A stretch of DNA of 64,000 nucleotides from NCBI RefSeq assembly GCF_025766255.1, contig NW_026516687.1, positions 62,001 through 126,000 of the forward strand, given 5' to 3'. The notes below the pieces were generated by a model. That model made no database searches, was not told the DNA's origin, and saw only the letters and a list, made by a program, of their open reading frames with translations. Below, piece by piece: positions 52,642 to 64,000 of the stretch (its first letter is position 1; each line of letters begins with the position of its first letter). The stretch comes from Zychaea mexicana. Its lineage: Eukaryota > Mucoromycota > Mucoromycetes > Mucorales > Lichtheimiaceae. The position numbers were made by a program, and so were the translations under genes.

Positions 52642-53547
52642 CAAACAATCAGCATCATCATCATACAATTGCCTCATATATCTCTCCCTTCCCCTTGTCA
52701 GCAGCATCCACCGTCATTTTTAAATGCCTCACCATGTCTATCTCTCCTTTTTTCCCCCCAAAAACGCATGAATCATTTTTATACATATCGTCACAGCAGT
52801 CTTCTTTTTTGAAAGTATATCCTCTTTTGTTTTCTTATCTTTACACACACACACACACTGAACCCAAATACATTTCTTTGCATTTTCACAAACACAACTG
52901 TCTTTTTGCGGCATTCGATGGAATTATGTGGGAAGATACAAGTTAAATAGGGTTCCAGGGAGGTGGAAAGCGAGTTCCGCGGGTTATGTTCATGTGACAT
53001 GCTGTGTGTGTGTGTGTTTTTATATATACATGCACTGATGCTCCTCGGTTACATAGTCTGTGTTGTTAATTAGCTCAAACACGTGTTTTTACTTTTATTG
53101 ATGTGCATGAATTGTGCTGTTGGACTAATCCTTTACAACCCATCCCCTGAATCATCCAACTGCTACAATGATCAAGTTCGGTACCACAGATTGTTCCGCG
53201 GCTGTTATTCCATGGGTGGGCCACATTTCGAACGCTGGTCTTTTTTTAATTTACTTGGCAATGCAACCAGGCAGCTGGGAATGTGGAACATGATAGGCCG
53301 CATTCTTGAACACGTATAGGAACAACATAATAAAACTACAGTAGAAATCACACTTAAAAAATTCTGTACAACGGAGATGGGTAGATGGGAGGAAGTGGGG
53401 GGGGGGTATGATGATATAATGTGCCACATGACAGAAAAGGATATAGATGATGGATGATGGATGATGATGTGTCTCGGGCATAAAAGCTATAAACTATGCA
53501 TAAAACGGTGATTCCTGGTAGTAATAAAACTAAAAAGAGACACTATG
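52642..53547. other. convergent intergenic region
   Basis: 900 bases between the small Ser-rich gene and the 3' end of the coiled-coil gene. It contains a CA run (about 52846-52857), a TG run (about 53003-53018) and TGATGGA-type repeats near 53445-53470. A frame at 53083-53319 has no conserved features. Confidence 0.5.
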
Positions 53548-54930
53548 TTAGACTTGGCTTGTGAATGCAAATTGTAGCAATCTCTGTTGCCATCTCACCT
53601 GCTCGTGATGATGTGAATAGTGCCATGCGGTGACATTGCGCAATGACTCCTGGAGAATGTCTGCCAGCTCTTCTTTTCGTTCACGCGTCTTGTTTCCTGA
53701 ATCTGTCACGGTGGAGAGTGACAGGAGATGCTGGCCCAGCCGATATGAATGTTGATAGTCCTGCTGGATCTGCATTTTTTTTTTTTTTTTTACGTTTGAG
53801 TGTGCGTTCAAATACAAAAAGTACGCCGTGCATCAAAAAGACTTGTTTACCTCGTTCAATTCCTTTCCAAGTGTGTCAAGTTGCTGCTCGAGTTGTTGCT
53901 GATACACCTTGCTATGTCGTTCATTTTCCACCGCCGTAGCCCATTTGGCCTGCATCTGCTTCCTTCGATCAATTTCCTTGCCGAGTCGATGTTTGACGAC
54001 TTCCATTTCGCCCTTGAGCCGCTCAATTTCTGCCTTTTTCGTTGCCTCCGCTTCATCCAGCTTGCCCTGCCAATACTGCTGGATTGCTGAGGCATCCTTG
54101 GACATGCTGGTCTGCACATCCAACATCTTGTCGCGCCACTCCTCACTGAGCTTCTTGATAGCTTCCTCCTTCTCCTGCTGTGCGACGCGCGTCGCCTGAT
54201 CCACCTGTGCCTGTCGTTCAATGGCCCACACGTCCTGTTCTGTCTCGAGCTGGTCTCTGGCTTCCCGCAACGCTTCTTCGTACTCGGATCGCAAGTTCTG
54301 TATCCTTGCTTCATGCTGCATCGACTGTTGGTAACATTCGTTCATGAACAGCTCACGCATCCGCTGCATTTCCACATTGTGTTTCTCGGACAGGTCGCGT
54401 TGCGATGCCGTCTGACTGGCCATTTGTTGCTGTCGCGTTTGCCATTCCAATTTGTCTTGTGCACGTTGCGACCGTTCCCGTGTCAGTTCCGAGCGTAGCG
54501 TTTCGATTTGGTCTCTGTACCCGCGTTGCTCGGAAACATTTTCAATTCGTTCCTGCATACTCGCTAGACGGCGCTCGTGTTTTTTCTGCTCAGTGGCAAG
54601 CGCATGGTCGTGCCGTGCTCGTAGTTCCTGGATCTCATCCTCATGTTCGGTGCGCTGGTTTTCGTTTTGTCGCTGCATGTCTTGTATCTGTACACATACA
54701 ACAGGTAAGGTTGAGCAAAAGTGAGTTAGGCTATATGCGGGCTGTTCATAGCAAGTACACGGTGTCACCGGGAGCTTACTTGACCCATCAGCTGGCGCTC
54801 AATATCTTGCGCCCGTTTTTCCAAAAGACTTTCTTTCATTTTTACTTCACGTAGGAGCTATCAAGAGAGAGAAAAAGTGTATCAGCGCAGGAAACAAGGT
54901 TTGGTGTTTCATGTTTTCTCTTTCTTTCTC

Positions 54931-54973
<43 letters not shown>

Positions 54974-55220
54974 CGTACACTTGCAGTGTTGCGTTCATAG
55001 GTTGCTCTATCCGCTTGGATCTTCCGTTCAAGGCTTTCGGCCCGGTCCCGATACTCTTCAAGGTCATTCAAAAGCTGTTACAAAAGGGAAAAACGAAACA
55101 GGAGATTATTACGAGTGCAAAAGCAACAACAACAATAACAAACAAGAAAGGATTAAAGAAGAATACCGTCACTTTCTCGACTTCCCAATCATGTATCGGG
55201 GCAGACGGACCCAACGTCAT
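53548..55220 (-). CDS. long coiled-coil protein, family unknown
   Basis: Five exons, 55220-55167, 55074-54979, 54857-54780, 54687-53851 and 53769-53548, all joined in phase 0, 428 aa. The N-terminus MTLGPSAPIHDWEVEKV is short. From residue 19 to about 355 the sequence is continuous heptad-like coiled coil rich in Glu, Gln, Arg and Lys (LLNDLEEYRDRAESLERKIQ, ENQRTEHEDEIQELRARHD). The tail (QQDYQHSYRLGQHLLSLS, then LADILQESLRNVTAWHYSHH) is less repetitive and may be a small domain. No motor, kinase or membrane segment is present. It could be a cytoskeletal, centrosome-type or trafficking tether, but nothing identifies it. Intron 2 carries a long TG microsatellite. The opposite strand shows long open frames only as a by-product of the biased codons. 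Confidence 0.75.
54935..54967. repeat. TG microsatellite inside an intron
   Basis: About 16 TG units within intron 2 of the coiled-coil gene, close to its donor site. On the coding strand it reads CA. Confidence 0.9.
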
Positions 55221-55532
55221 CGTTCGTTGTTGCTGTGGTCTTTCCATTATTATGATTATTGTTATTGTTATTTACGGGGGGAGAAAGAGAAGGGAAACAA
55301 AAGACAGAAAAAGGCCAAGAGAAAAAGGGTGGAAAGCAGTGGAAAAGAGAAACGGATGCAAATGTCGTGGTGGAAGGGGGATAAAAAATCTGATATGTTG
55401 AGATGTGTTACGTTGCACACACACACACACACATTGATGATGATGATAGTAGTCGCTGGCCTGCTGCTAAGCACATACACACCATCGGCCCGCAAGCCTA
55501 TCATGTATTCTACACGCACACTCTTGCATGCA

Positions 55533-56272
55533 TTACGCTTGATCCTCTTCTCCTCCTTCTTCCTCCTCGTATCCCTCTTCCATCTCGTAGTCGTCGTCGC
55601 GCGGTAATACGCTCAATACCGTCTGCAACATCTCTTCCAACTGATCTTCAGAAAACCGCTCTTCGCACTCCTCGATCAACTGTGGCAGCAGGATTATTAT
55701 TATTAGTATTATTATTAGCATTGAGTACGTTTGCCAAGCATTTGAGATCAGCCACTTTCCCCGTGCTATACGCGTTACGACCGATAATCAGCCACACCTA
55801 CCATCGACCCCCCCCCAACCCCCACTCTAATAAACTACCACACTTACAAGGTATATTTCTACTGCACTTTTCGGTCTCAAGTTTAACAGCTGTAATTTTT
55901 CCGCCAACGTTAGCTCGTACGAATTCATTGCCTCCACGAAATCCTTGACCTGTTGTTCGTCTTGCGTACTGCTTGGCGTTCCTTTTAAATAGTCTGTCAA
56001 CTTTTTTTTTTATCAAAAAAAAAAAAAAGATATACAATGAGTTACACGTACATTGAAAGATCAAGGACGACACTTTTTCTTTGACAATGCTTTATAAATC
56101 AGACTTCTATTATGTATATATATACCTCGAATTGCACTGTGCGTAAGTTTTCGGGTACGCCAATGCCATTAGGATTGTCTTGTGCTGCCTTTTGTTTTTC
56201 TTGTTGTTCTTCTAGTAATCGGAGCACTTCAAAGTTGCTCAGCATTCCTGCTCGTGCATTCTCAATGATCAT
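55533..56272 (-). CDS. RPC9: RNA polymerase III subunit RPC9 (Rpc17/CRCP)
   Basis: Stalk subunit of RNA polymerase III, partner of Rpc25/RPC8. Three exons, 56272-56126, 56000-55848 and 55679-55533, phase 0 joins, 148 aa. The N-terminus has AGMLSNFEVLRLLEEQQEKQ, matching the family 'NAAMLSNYEVLQLL' start. The HRDC-like helical domain continues with TVQFELTDYLKGTP, ELTLAEKLQLLNLRPKSAVE and LIEECEERFSEDQLEEMLQT, then VLSVLP. These blocks are the recognised RPC9 order. The C-terminal 25 residues are acidic (EMEEGYEEEEGGEED). The length is that expected of the family. It lies 312 bases upstream of the coiled-coil gene on the same strand, with no sign of co-transcription. Confidence 0.92.
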
Positions 56273-57282
56273 TGTGTGTGTGTGTGTGTATTTGCTGCGA
56301 GAAAAAAAAAGAGAATGAAAATTGACCCGCTCAAAATGCTGAGCTGTCAAATCGAGAAAGAAGCCCGCTCTCATTCGAGACATCTTGTAATACGCATACG
56401 ACTGTCCTTTGTTATAACTTTAAGAGGATGCGTATTATAGATTGAAACTACTACATTCTTACTATAAGTATTTATAGCAAAGTAGCTCATGGGATGATGA
56501 TTTGCTTCATTTATATCGCTTTCCATAATAGTAGCTCGATATGTTTATTTATGAGTGTTGGTGTATAGCTTGCGGTGCAATGTGTTGTTTGTTAAGAATA
56601 CAACGCTTAGTCATTAGCCTGAAATAGATGGGCAGTATCAAACACCATGCAAAGCTCATTAATTATGTGTTGCGAGCTGATGGTTATAATATGGTCTATT
56701 AGCTTCGGGTCGAGATAGCTACGTCGCTACAGAGATATAGGCGACGTTCATCACTTGTACACAAATTAACCTGAGCTTTTCGATGAGTATCTTTGAGCAC
56801 TCAATAGCTTCCTTTGACAGTTGCTACTCTATGAGCAATCTTCCTTTATCTCATTGATGATATCTTGGGAAACAAGTAGATTGAGGTAGGTGCAGGATGA
56901 GCATACAGCTACTCAACTTTAGTCGGGAGGAGAGGGACGACGAATTTAGAAGTGCGAAAAGAGGAAGTCTGGATCAAAACAATTAAATGCTGTAAAATTA
57001 AAGTGACTTGGTACTACATTACTTTCCTTTTCTTTTCTTAATTTCCCCTCATTATTTCCTCTTATATTTACGGTCAAAATCAATAAATCGAGCTGAAGCG
57101 AGTGATCCGAATAAAAGCTTCGGCTGACAGCTCTGCGAACACGACAGAAAAGAAGCGCCCCGCTAGCAGTGACAAACAACATGGTGAGCCCACTTGTACT
57201 GCTAGCCGCAATGAAAACATGCCAAAACACTAAGGCACTCTTGAGTTGTATCTTGGAAAACAACCGACTTTCCAATTTCTCA
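56273..57282. other. gap upstream of RPC9
   Basis: One kb, AT-rich, with only a short minus-strand frame at 56946-57275 and no recognised product. The first part should include the RPC9 promoter with a TG run at about 56274-56289. Confidence 0.5.
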
Positions 57283-57408
57283 GATTACCGTTAGGGCCTT
57301 TTGCAACGTTACAGGGCCTTGGAAGGTCGTTTAACATGTCCGAAAGACTACAAACGACAAACTGACGACAGCTAATGGCAACAAACGACAATTGTATTTC
57401 TCGGATGC
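57283..57408. repeat. direct repeat, copy A
   Basis: Begins GATTACCGTTAGGGCCTTTT and contains GGTCGTTTAA, GTCCGAAAG and CTCGGATGC in the same order as copy B about 740 bases downstream. Identity is partial (an aged repeat). With copy B it brackets a core of about 610 bases. Confidence 0.7.
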
Positions 57409-58022
57409 GTACTCAGCTTGTGGACCTGCTGGGTGCTCACGAGCTACGATTGCGTGGCAACTCGCGACTTTGCTGGGCAGTACATTTTAACACTGGTGAG
57501 GGCAACATGTACGAAACTGTGGCGCTCATGATTTACATGAAACTGGTATGTCCATGCAGAAGATTTCCAAGCCACTCCATTGCACGTGTCGACGGCAAAA
57601 GTACGGTCGAGAGCTGGACCTGTGCAAATAGGTGGTGCAACGACTACAAAGAGGCCCAATGGCAGGATGTCAGTAAATGTATGAAGACCTCCTAGTCCCC
57701 CCCCCCACTGGCGTGCTATTCGATCGTTCACAAAACGCATCTGGTTTGAGCAAGCCACAAGCACCTGCCTGCATGCCGGTATGGTCCAAAGCGAAGCGCG
57801 TCTGCTACAATTGGATCCTAAAGACGAGGCTTCCTTCACAGCAGATATACTCATCCAACTTCTGGACCAAGATGCGTACGACATAGAGGGTAGAACAGGA
57901 CAAACAAGATCAATACAAGAACCAGCGGCCTCGTAGTCGTTTCCCGTCCGGTTTCGCAATGTTGTAGGAGAATACCGATCCGTTGCTTCCATCAACAGGA
58001 ATCAGCTTTATAAATTTTTTCT
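57409..58022. other. core between direct repeats
   Basis: About 610 bases with overlapping frames on both strands (plus 57375-57695, minus 57444-57995). Neither shows a recognised domain, and the minus frame looks like a shadow. A C run sits at about 57698-57706. It may be the body of a small non-autonomous element. Confidence 0.4.
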
Positions 58023-58131
58023 TAGATTACCGTTTGGGCCTTTTATAATTTTACTGGGTCTTTGAAGGGTCGTTTAAGCGTCCGAAAGGCTGCAAACAGC
58101 TACAAACGGGCAATTTGTGTCTTTCGGATGA
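58023..58131. repeat. direct repeat, copy B
   Basis: Begins GATTACCGTTTGGGCCTTTT and shares GGTCGTTTAA, GTCCGAAAG and TTCGGATG with copy A. Both copies are in the same orientation. Confidence 0.7.
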
Positions 58132-59197
58132 CGTTTGAAATCAACTTGTACCTGAACCATGCCGAATCATCAATGTATCACACAAACAAACAACACCCAA
58201 AACTAATGATCCCCTTCCTTATCACCATTGCCATTGATATATTTTATGTATCATATTATTACAGAGCGTTATTAGCAAGCTTGTATGAAATACAACACCA
58301 AGCAATGGCAGTACTGTACATAGCACTGAATAGAGTAAATAGTATGATAAAGAGATTCTTTTTCTGATCAGGGAATCAAGCCACCTTTTCTGTTTTCTCA
58401 TCTTCAGCAAATGCAAGTCAGGAGGACTCTAGAAGGCAGATATTACAAAGGGTTATCATAGTCTTCTGACCAACGTTTACAACATAGATGTATTCTTTCT
58501 GACACTCTTCTTGGTGATCAAACTTTTTGACTGTTGTACTACAAATATATCTGATGCTGGCAGCTAGAGCATGTTTATAACACCAATGATAATTATAGCG
58601 TATTGATGATACAGTACGATTGTAGTTCACCTCCGCTTTAGTTTGAAAAACAGTCTGGGCTCCTTATTACGATTCATCGTTTAAACAAAAGAGCCGCGGA
58701 GACATATTCGTTAACGCAAAACAAAGCGGATAATCTTCTCTCCCGTACAACTTGCATATAGCCACTAATCATAATCACATGTGTGTAAATGTGTACATTT
58801 ACAAAAGAACCAATAGCTGGATCAGCAGCCTAATAATACGTTGGTATGAGATTAGTAAAAAAAAGAAAAATGAGCTCCGGAGATAAAACCCATGGGTCGC
58901 CGCCAGTTTTTGTCCAGCTCAAAGACTTGGCCGTATTTGGATAATGATGCTGCCCGTGCACAGATTTTGTAAGTATTTTTTGTCCATTTTGGGAAGCATG
59001 AATGGCCTTGTGCGACGTGGTAAATAAAGTAGCCCATTAAGGTTCAAAAAATGAAGTCTGAAAGGAAAAAATCTTGTATGATTGACTAACTTGCTGATAA
59101 AGATACTTATAATAACGTGTTGTGGTTTATTAATTACATATACAAAGGTAGCAAATGTATGGATATGCTTCAATTACTATAACCATCGTTGTTCTAT
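58132..59197. other. gene-free stretch
   Basis: One kb of AT-rich sequence with no recognised gene. Confidence 0.5.
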
Positions 59198-60458
59198 CTA
59201 TGCTAGGAACTCTTTGATCTCGGCATTGACTTCAGGATGGCGCGACATGAGAACATCGTGGGCCTCATCGTCATAAACACTGAGTTTGGTCTGCGGGATC
59301 AACGATGTGAGGAGTTTGGCATGACGGAAAGGAACGGTCTAGAAAAAATTTGGTGGAAAATAAGATAACATAAATCCCAAATCGACTTTTTTGGGATGGT
59401 GAAGGGTGTGACAAAGGTATAGAAAGATCAAAAGAGAGCAGCACTTACACGATCAGCTGTACCCCAAATTAGCAATACCTTACGATTGGTATCGCGTTGG
59501 CCGACGGTCTTGTAACGGTTGTGAAGATCGAACAAGGGATAGTCCATGACGGTGCTCAAGAAAGCAGTAAAGAAACCAGAGTGCTTCTGAAACTGCGAGA
59601 AAGCAGCCTCGGCAATGCGGGTCGAATCTTCGTTCTTTTTCTTACCAACAGGACGTGCTGTGTTGTAGAATTGAGTGATACCCCATGTCGCAACGGGCTT
59701 GAGGATTGGGTTCAACACAAGTTTGCTAATGACAGGAAGTCTAAAGATCTTGCCATAGAGCGGGACATCCGAGTCTGCCTGCATCAGACCTGCAGGTGCA
59801 ATGAGAATAAGTCTGTTGACAACCTCGGGATAGAATGCAGTAAATGATGTTGCAATGGCACCTTATAATTGATATCACCAGAAAAAAAGTCAGAGCTACA
59901 GTTTGAAAGCTTTGCAGACAGACATCTTACCTCCGAGAGAGACGCCGACCACATCGACATCCGAGTGCCATCCAACTTTCTGGAGCAACAATGCCAACTG
60001 GCTGGTATACAGGCCTTCATCATAATAAGTAGCAGGAGCATCCGAGTAGCCACGACCCCAAAGGTCAAAGACAAGGACATGATGACCTGCATCCGCCTAT
60101 GAATGACAAAGAACAAACACTATGTGTGTCAGTTTTCCAACCCGACCGCAAAAAAAGTTATCTTATTTACCATGTAGCGCGCCAGCTTGTCGTAACTAGG
60201 GGACCCGGTACTAATACCGTGAATCATGACAACGCGTTTACCACTGGGGTTGCCAAACAGCCAATAGCGCATGGTGCCCATGGGCAATTCCAAGTAGTTG
60301 CCATTAGGATAGAAATCAGCAATGTAGCTGTCCGAGGGATTCACGCGTAGCGATGGCAATGGCTTTCTGGCCTTGGAATCTGTTCTGAACCAAAGGGCAA
60401 CGACCAAACCGGCAATGGTGTAGGCTATTATGTACTTTGCGGTTGTCAACGTGAGCAT
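59198..60458 (-). CDS. membrane-anchored alpha/beta hydrolase (ABHD-type lipase/esterase)
   Basis: Serine hydrolase probably acting on lipid or ester substrates at a membrane. Four exons, 60458-60171, 60096-59931, 59861-59449 and 59338-59198, phases matched, 335 aa. A single N-terminal membrane segment (YIIAYTIAGLVVALWF) is followed by the alpha/beta hydrolase core: VVMIHGISTGS (oxyanion strand), VLVFDLWGRGYSDAP, and the nucleophile elbow GVSLGG with Ser149. LLIWGTADRTVPF carries Asp288 and YDDEAHDVL carries His316, completing the triad. Layout and length resemble ABHD6 and other monoacylglycerol-lipase-like enzymes, but the substrate cannot be read from sequence. A TATA-like sequence lies about 80 bases upstream. 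Confidence 0.9.
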
Positions 60459-60535
60459 CGTTTTTTTTTTGCCTTGTATTCTTGAAAGACGTATGAGAAG
60501 AAAGAAGAAAAAGAGGTGTAGAAAAGCTTACTCTT

Positions 60536-60546
60536 TTTATATAAAA
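60536..60546 (-). promoter_or_regulatory. candidate TATA box of the hydrolase gene
   Basis: TTTATATAAAA 78-88 bases before the ATG on the minus strand. Confidence 0.5.
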
Positions 60547-61539
60547 GCCCAGGTTTTCCGGCACAACTTTTCTTTTTTCACCAAGTCAGTCGAAGGTTAC
60601 ACAGCCACTGTGAGTTTCTCATTTCATCTGACGACAGACCCAATTCAGCAGCTTGCATAATCTCATTAAGCTCCAGTACTGCTGACGGTGAATGGAATAC
60701 AACGCGTTTTAATGGGGAGCTTCCTTCTTAAATCACTGGAACTCTGTCATCCAGCTGGTTTCTTTTATTTTCTCGGCTGTCCTTACCCGGTAAGCCGGTG
60801 GAACGCTTTGAGGCAATTCGATGCTGGCGAGGCATTCGTCGTCACCCGCTCGCTCCTGCCCTATTATCACTATTTACAACCCGTCGACTTGGCTGTTCTA
60901 GTTTGATAGCCTACCTATTTGTAGTGCGGTCAGTATATAGCACTATCAATCGACAAGACATGTGTGTGATGGAATCGGACGTGTTGGGTTTCAATATGCC
61001 CCAAGTTGGTACATACACAGAGTAATTAAAGGGCTGAGTGCTATTACTTTATTATGAGCACATGGTCTGTCTGTCTCCATGACGAGTGTTACACAGGCGA
61101 TCCACCAGGCAAGTGGCACGCGCTTGAATTTCTCTTTTTCTTTTTGATAAACCTCGGGTTCATACTATTACTACTCCACTCCACTCCAGTTGCATGGCTT
61201 CATTGCGTTAAAAGCACTGATTGTTTGTTGCATCGGTAAAACCCTTCTTCTTTCTCTCCTCCTCCTCGCCCCCACCCCCTCCACTCGCAAACGCTTCTTT
61301 CTTTTCTTTTTCTTGAAACTTGTTTAACAGCGCTCCTCGTTCTCCTCCTCCGCCATAATACGCCAGAGGGCTGTTTTTCTATCACCAAGCGAGACGACAC
61401 TCCCTTTTTCCTTACGAAAAGACGACCTCGAAAACCCAGCCCCATCCTGCTAATGGGAAACGCATCACTTTCAAACAAACAAACTACAACACCTCATTAA
61501 CAACGACGCGTTACAACTCTTTCCTATAAAACACATTCA
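60547..61539. other. divergent intergenic region, hydrolase / EFR3
   Basis: One kb between the divergent starts. The 250 bases before EFR3 are strongly pyrimidine-rich (about 61240-61310), consistent with a CT-rich leader. No other gene recognised. Confidence 0.5.
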
Positions 61540-64000
61540 ATGGTGTCTTCTTGCTTCAGCCCATTGTGCATGCACTATGTCAAGCACGCCCAACTCATCA
61601 AAAACTGTTATCCGACAAAAGAGGGCGAAAAGGGCCCTCGTTCTTCGGAGCTAAGCTACCTTACCTTTTATGCCAGTTCTCGGCCTGCCAAGCTCACCAA
61701 AGTTGGCAGTTACCTCGAAAAGAAGGTTGAGCGTGACATTGCCAAGGGTCGAAAACAGTAAGCACAATACATACAATACGCATGCGTTATAATGACTTTG
61801 GGTGGTCCGTATGTGGATTTTTTGCCCATGAGGTTATTGAAACTAAATACATGGGGTTGGTGTTTTCCAATATAGAAACAATCAGGTGTCTTTGGATATT
61901 GTCAAGGCGCTTATTCAATCATGTCATCGTGATTTGAACTTATTTTCAAAGTGGGTCGTCCGCATCCTCAACAAAATATTAGATACCCGGGAGATTGAAT
62001 TGGAAGACTTGGCCTGTGAGACGGTATGCATCCATCAATTACATTGGTTATAAAAAGGGGGGGTTAGGGCGACAAGAGGCACTCTGTGTGATGAAGAAGG
62101 GCATTTCAGAATAAATGGAAAAAGGAGGAACGGGGTTCATGCTGAAGATGATAGATTGTTCCAAGCACACCTACTTTGGGGAGAAAGAGAGAGAGAGAGA
62201 GAGGTGGAGGCGGGTTGATTATGGCTATATGACAATTAGTAATTGGGCGATGGTTTATACTAAAACTTTCTTTAAACTATGCTCCTGCAGTTCGTCATCT
62301 TCTGTAACTATCACGATGGATCTACGCTGGGCATTGATCCTGGGTTAACAGGGGACTTTGAGGGACTTTTACGCAAGTTTGCTGAATTTTGCAACTACAC
62401 CAACGCAGACGAAGATTTGACATTAAAGTGAGCCTTTGAGACAAAAAGGGGGGGTGGGATGAGACGGGATAAAGGACTTTTAATGTATGCGCCGTGTAGA
62501 ATTCTCTCTGACCTAATGGATGGTTTAAAATCTGGGTAGAATGCAATATATCGGTCACCGAGCCATGCAAGCAGCCGTGACATCCAACGCATTTCATGGA
62601 CCAGACTTCAAGGCCCAACTCGACATTGTATTACCTGCACTTTTAAAGAGCTTGATCACATCCGGAAACGCCGACAATCGGCTCGAGAAAGGCCAAGGTT
62701 CAATAGATATCAAACAATCTATTATTAGCAAAGGCGAACCCGTGGAATCGACTGCCATCGAGGCATTGGCTGCCCAGACAACCGGTATATTATTTTCAAA
62801 GTCAAATGGTTCCGCTGTGCGTTCAGCATTGGTCCTTGTGTTCCAGTAAGTACTTGTTTTCCCAAGCCTGCTACTGATGCTGCATGCACGCTCACGCACG
62901 CTTTAGGTTTGCGGAAGACAAGGAGCAGTGGTGGCCACCCGATCGAATTGTATCGATCATGGAGCTGATTCTCGATTCCGTGCAGGCACAGTATCGTTAC
63001 TTATTAATATCCGAAACGCTCCAACAGCTTGAAAGTAGTAACGCAAGCGAACCAGCATACCTGAACAGCAAGCACGCATCCCTGGTGTCGATCTTGGATA
63101 CAGTATTGAATGCAGTCAATGCACCGCTTCTTGGCGTTTCAGTTCTTGAGGTCCTCAACTCTTTGTTTACGCTCCTGATCAAAACACTACATGTCACAAC
63201 GGTACTCCGCGAAGCATTACCCGAAGAAGAACGTGTTAATCAACAGGTCCTTTACGAATACGCAATCCATCGAGGCATTCTGCATAGTTTTGGCGGCTTG
63301 GCATCACAACAATATTATCAGAACCAATTGGATGATATGACGGGCTACCTTATTGCCAAGCTCCGAGCCAGCACGACCCTGGAAACGGTGGACGGTATAC
63401 CGATTTCCTTATATCGACACGTTGTCCTTGTATGTTTGGACAACATTACACTTGCGCACAAGGCACTTACGCCCACATCCGACAAGTCGATCCACAGTGG
63501 AAGGCGGCCACCCTCGGAAATACCGCTGGAGGACCGTGTTTCGGCTGGTTCTTGGACAGCTGGTGTAGGATTACTTACGGATAAAAATCCAGGTTCGTTC
63601 GTAGCATGTATTCTCTGCATAAAGACACGCTGATGGTTTATTTTTCATGTACAACAGAAACGCGATCCGATTTTGCTCGCTCACTAGTTCAATGTCTTGA
63701 GACTACTACACCTATACAAGATCCAATCATAGGGTACAGTATACACGTATAATCTACGATGAAATAAGAGCTATAGGCAAGCTAATTGTGTAATTTCCTT
63801 GCTCGTCTTTCTTTAGTGGATATCCATTGGTATGTATCGATAAGGAAAGAGCTTGTCGACCAAACATACTCATAATAACATTTTGTATCCCTTTAGCATC
63901 TTTTATTAAACCACAGCGATATCGTGTTTGTCAATACTGTCAGCCACACAATCGTCGAGTGGGTACAGCAATCCGGCTTTGATGCAGCAGATGCATATGC
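61540..64000 (+). CDS. EFR3: EFR3-like plasma-membrane scaffold of PI4-kinase (3' end outside window)
   Basis: Membrane anchor that recruits the Stt4/PI4KIIIalpha complex to make PI4P at the plasma membrane. Visible exons: 61540-61757, 61876-62023, 62291-62427, 62540-62845, 62907-63592, 63658-63733, 63817-63829 and 63897 onward, running off the end; phases all agree. The N-terminus MVSSCFSPLCMHYVKHAQLI has Cys residues at 5 and 10, consistent with palmitoylation as in EFR3. KNCYPTKEGEKGPRSSELSY, LTFYASSRPAKLTKVGSYLE and LDIVKALIQSCHRDLNLFSK are the family's conserved armadillo-like start. FFAxxx-type helical repeats follow (DLACETFVIFCNYHDGSTLG, FAEDKEQWWPPDRIV). One exon is only 13 bases (encoding GYPL). 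The protein is incomplete, at least 562 residues. Confidence 0.92.

Noticed and set aside
53083..53319. 78-residue plus-strand frame with a hydrophobic start
   Set aside because: No ATG start in the favourable part, no neighbours or splice sites to support it, no motif.
54405..54854. 149-residue plus-strand frame
   Set aside because: Antisense to the coiled-coil gene; Arg/Glu/Gln codons read backwards often give open frames.
57444..57995. 183-residue minus-strand frame between the direct repeats
   Set aside because: Ser/Val/Ala-rich with no domain, overlapping a plus frame of equal quality. Not supported as a gene.

Overview
The window is nuclear DNA of a filamentous early-diverging fungus, most likely Mucoromycota (Mucorales or a close relative). 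The evidence is short GT-AG introns of about 50-120 bases in almost every gene, single-copy eukaryotic housekeeping genes on both strands, low-complexity Gln/Ser/His/Thr tracts, and decayed copies of gene families I associate with Mucoromycota. No bacterial operon, CRISPR array, plasmid or phage feature was seen. Exon structures were derived by hand, requiring GT-AG (once GC-AG) boundaries and matching codon phase. CDS coordinates are whole gene spans from start codon to stop, and exons are listed in each entry.

Layout. 0-6 kb: a DnaJ co-chaperone (-), a SAP30-like histone deacetylase complex subunit (-) divergent from a TOPORS-like RING E3 (+), and an alpha-arrestin (-). 6-12.9 kb: a gene-poor stretch with a small Arg/Glu-rich protein built of duplicated 63-base exons (-) and a broken gene (+). 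12.9-16.7 kb: a secreted subtilisin-family protease (+). 18.5-25.6 kb: one very large 15-exon RasGEF gene (-). 25.6-28.7 kb: apparently empty. 28.7-33.1 kb: the splicing helicase PRP5/DDX46 (+). 34.1-35.8 kb: a protein joining an Asx-homology (ASXH/DEUBAD) domain to a RAMA-like C-terminus (-). 37.4-38.0 kb: ribonuclease H2 subunit C (+). 38.4-41.1 kb: a reverse-transcriptase scrap and a frameshifted HET-like gene. 42.5-46.2 kb: two unrecognised genes (-). 47.9-51.8 kb: nucleoporin NIC96/NUP93 (+). 52.3 kb: a small Ser-rich protein (+). 53.5-56.3 kb: a coiled-coil protein and RNA polymerase III subunit RPC9 (both -). 57.3-58.1 kb: a pair of direct repeats around a non-coding-looking core. 59.2-60.5 kb: a membrane-anchored alpha/beta hydrolase (-). 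61.5 kb to the end: EFR3, the plasma-membrane scaffold for PI4-kinase, running off the edge (+).

The genes are not an operon or pathway cluster. Several serve nuclear gene expression (SAP30, ASXH-RAMA protein, PRP5, RPC9, RNase H2C, NIC96), others signalling and membrane traffic (RasGEF, arrestin, EFR3). The most unusual item is the ASXH plus RAMA-like protein: RAMA domains are candidate readers of modified DNA, and early-diverging fungi carry abundant N6-methyladenine. Other notable items are 13- and 14-base micro-exons, a likely GC-AG intron, an in-phase 57-base cassette exon in the RasGEF, a tandem exon duplication, and two decayed multi-frame genes.
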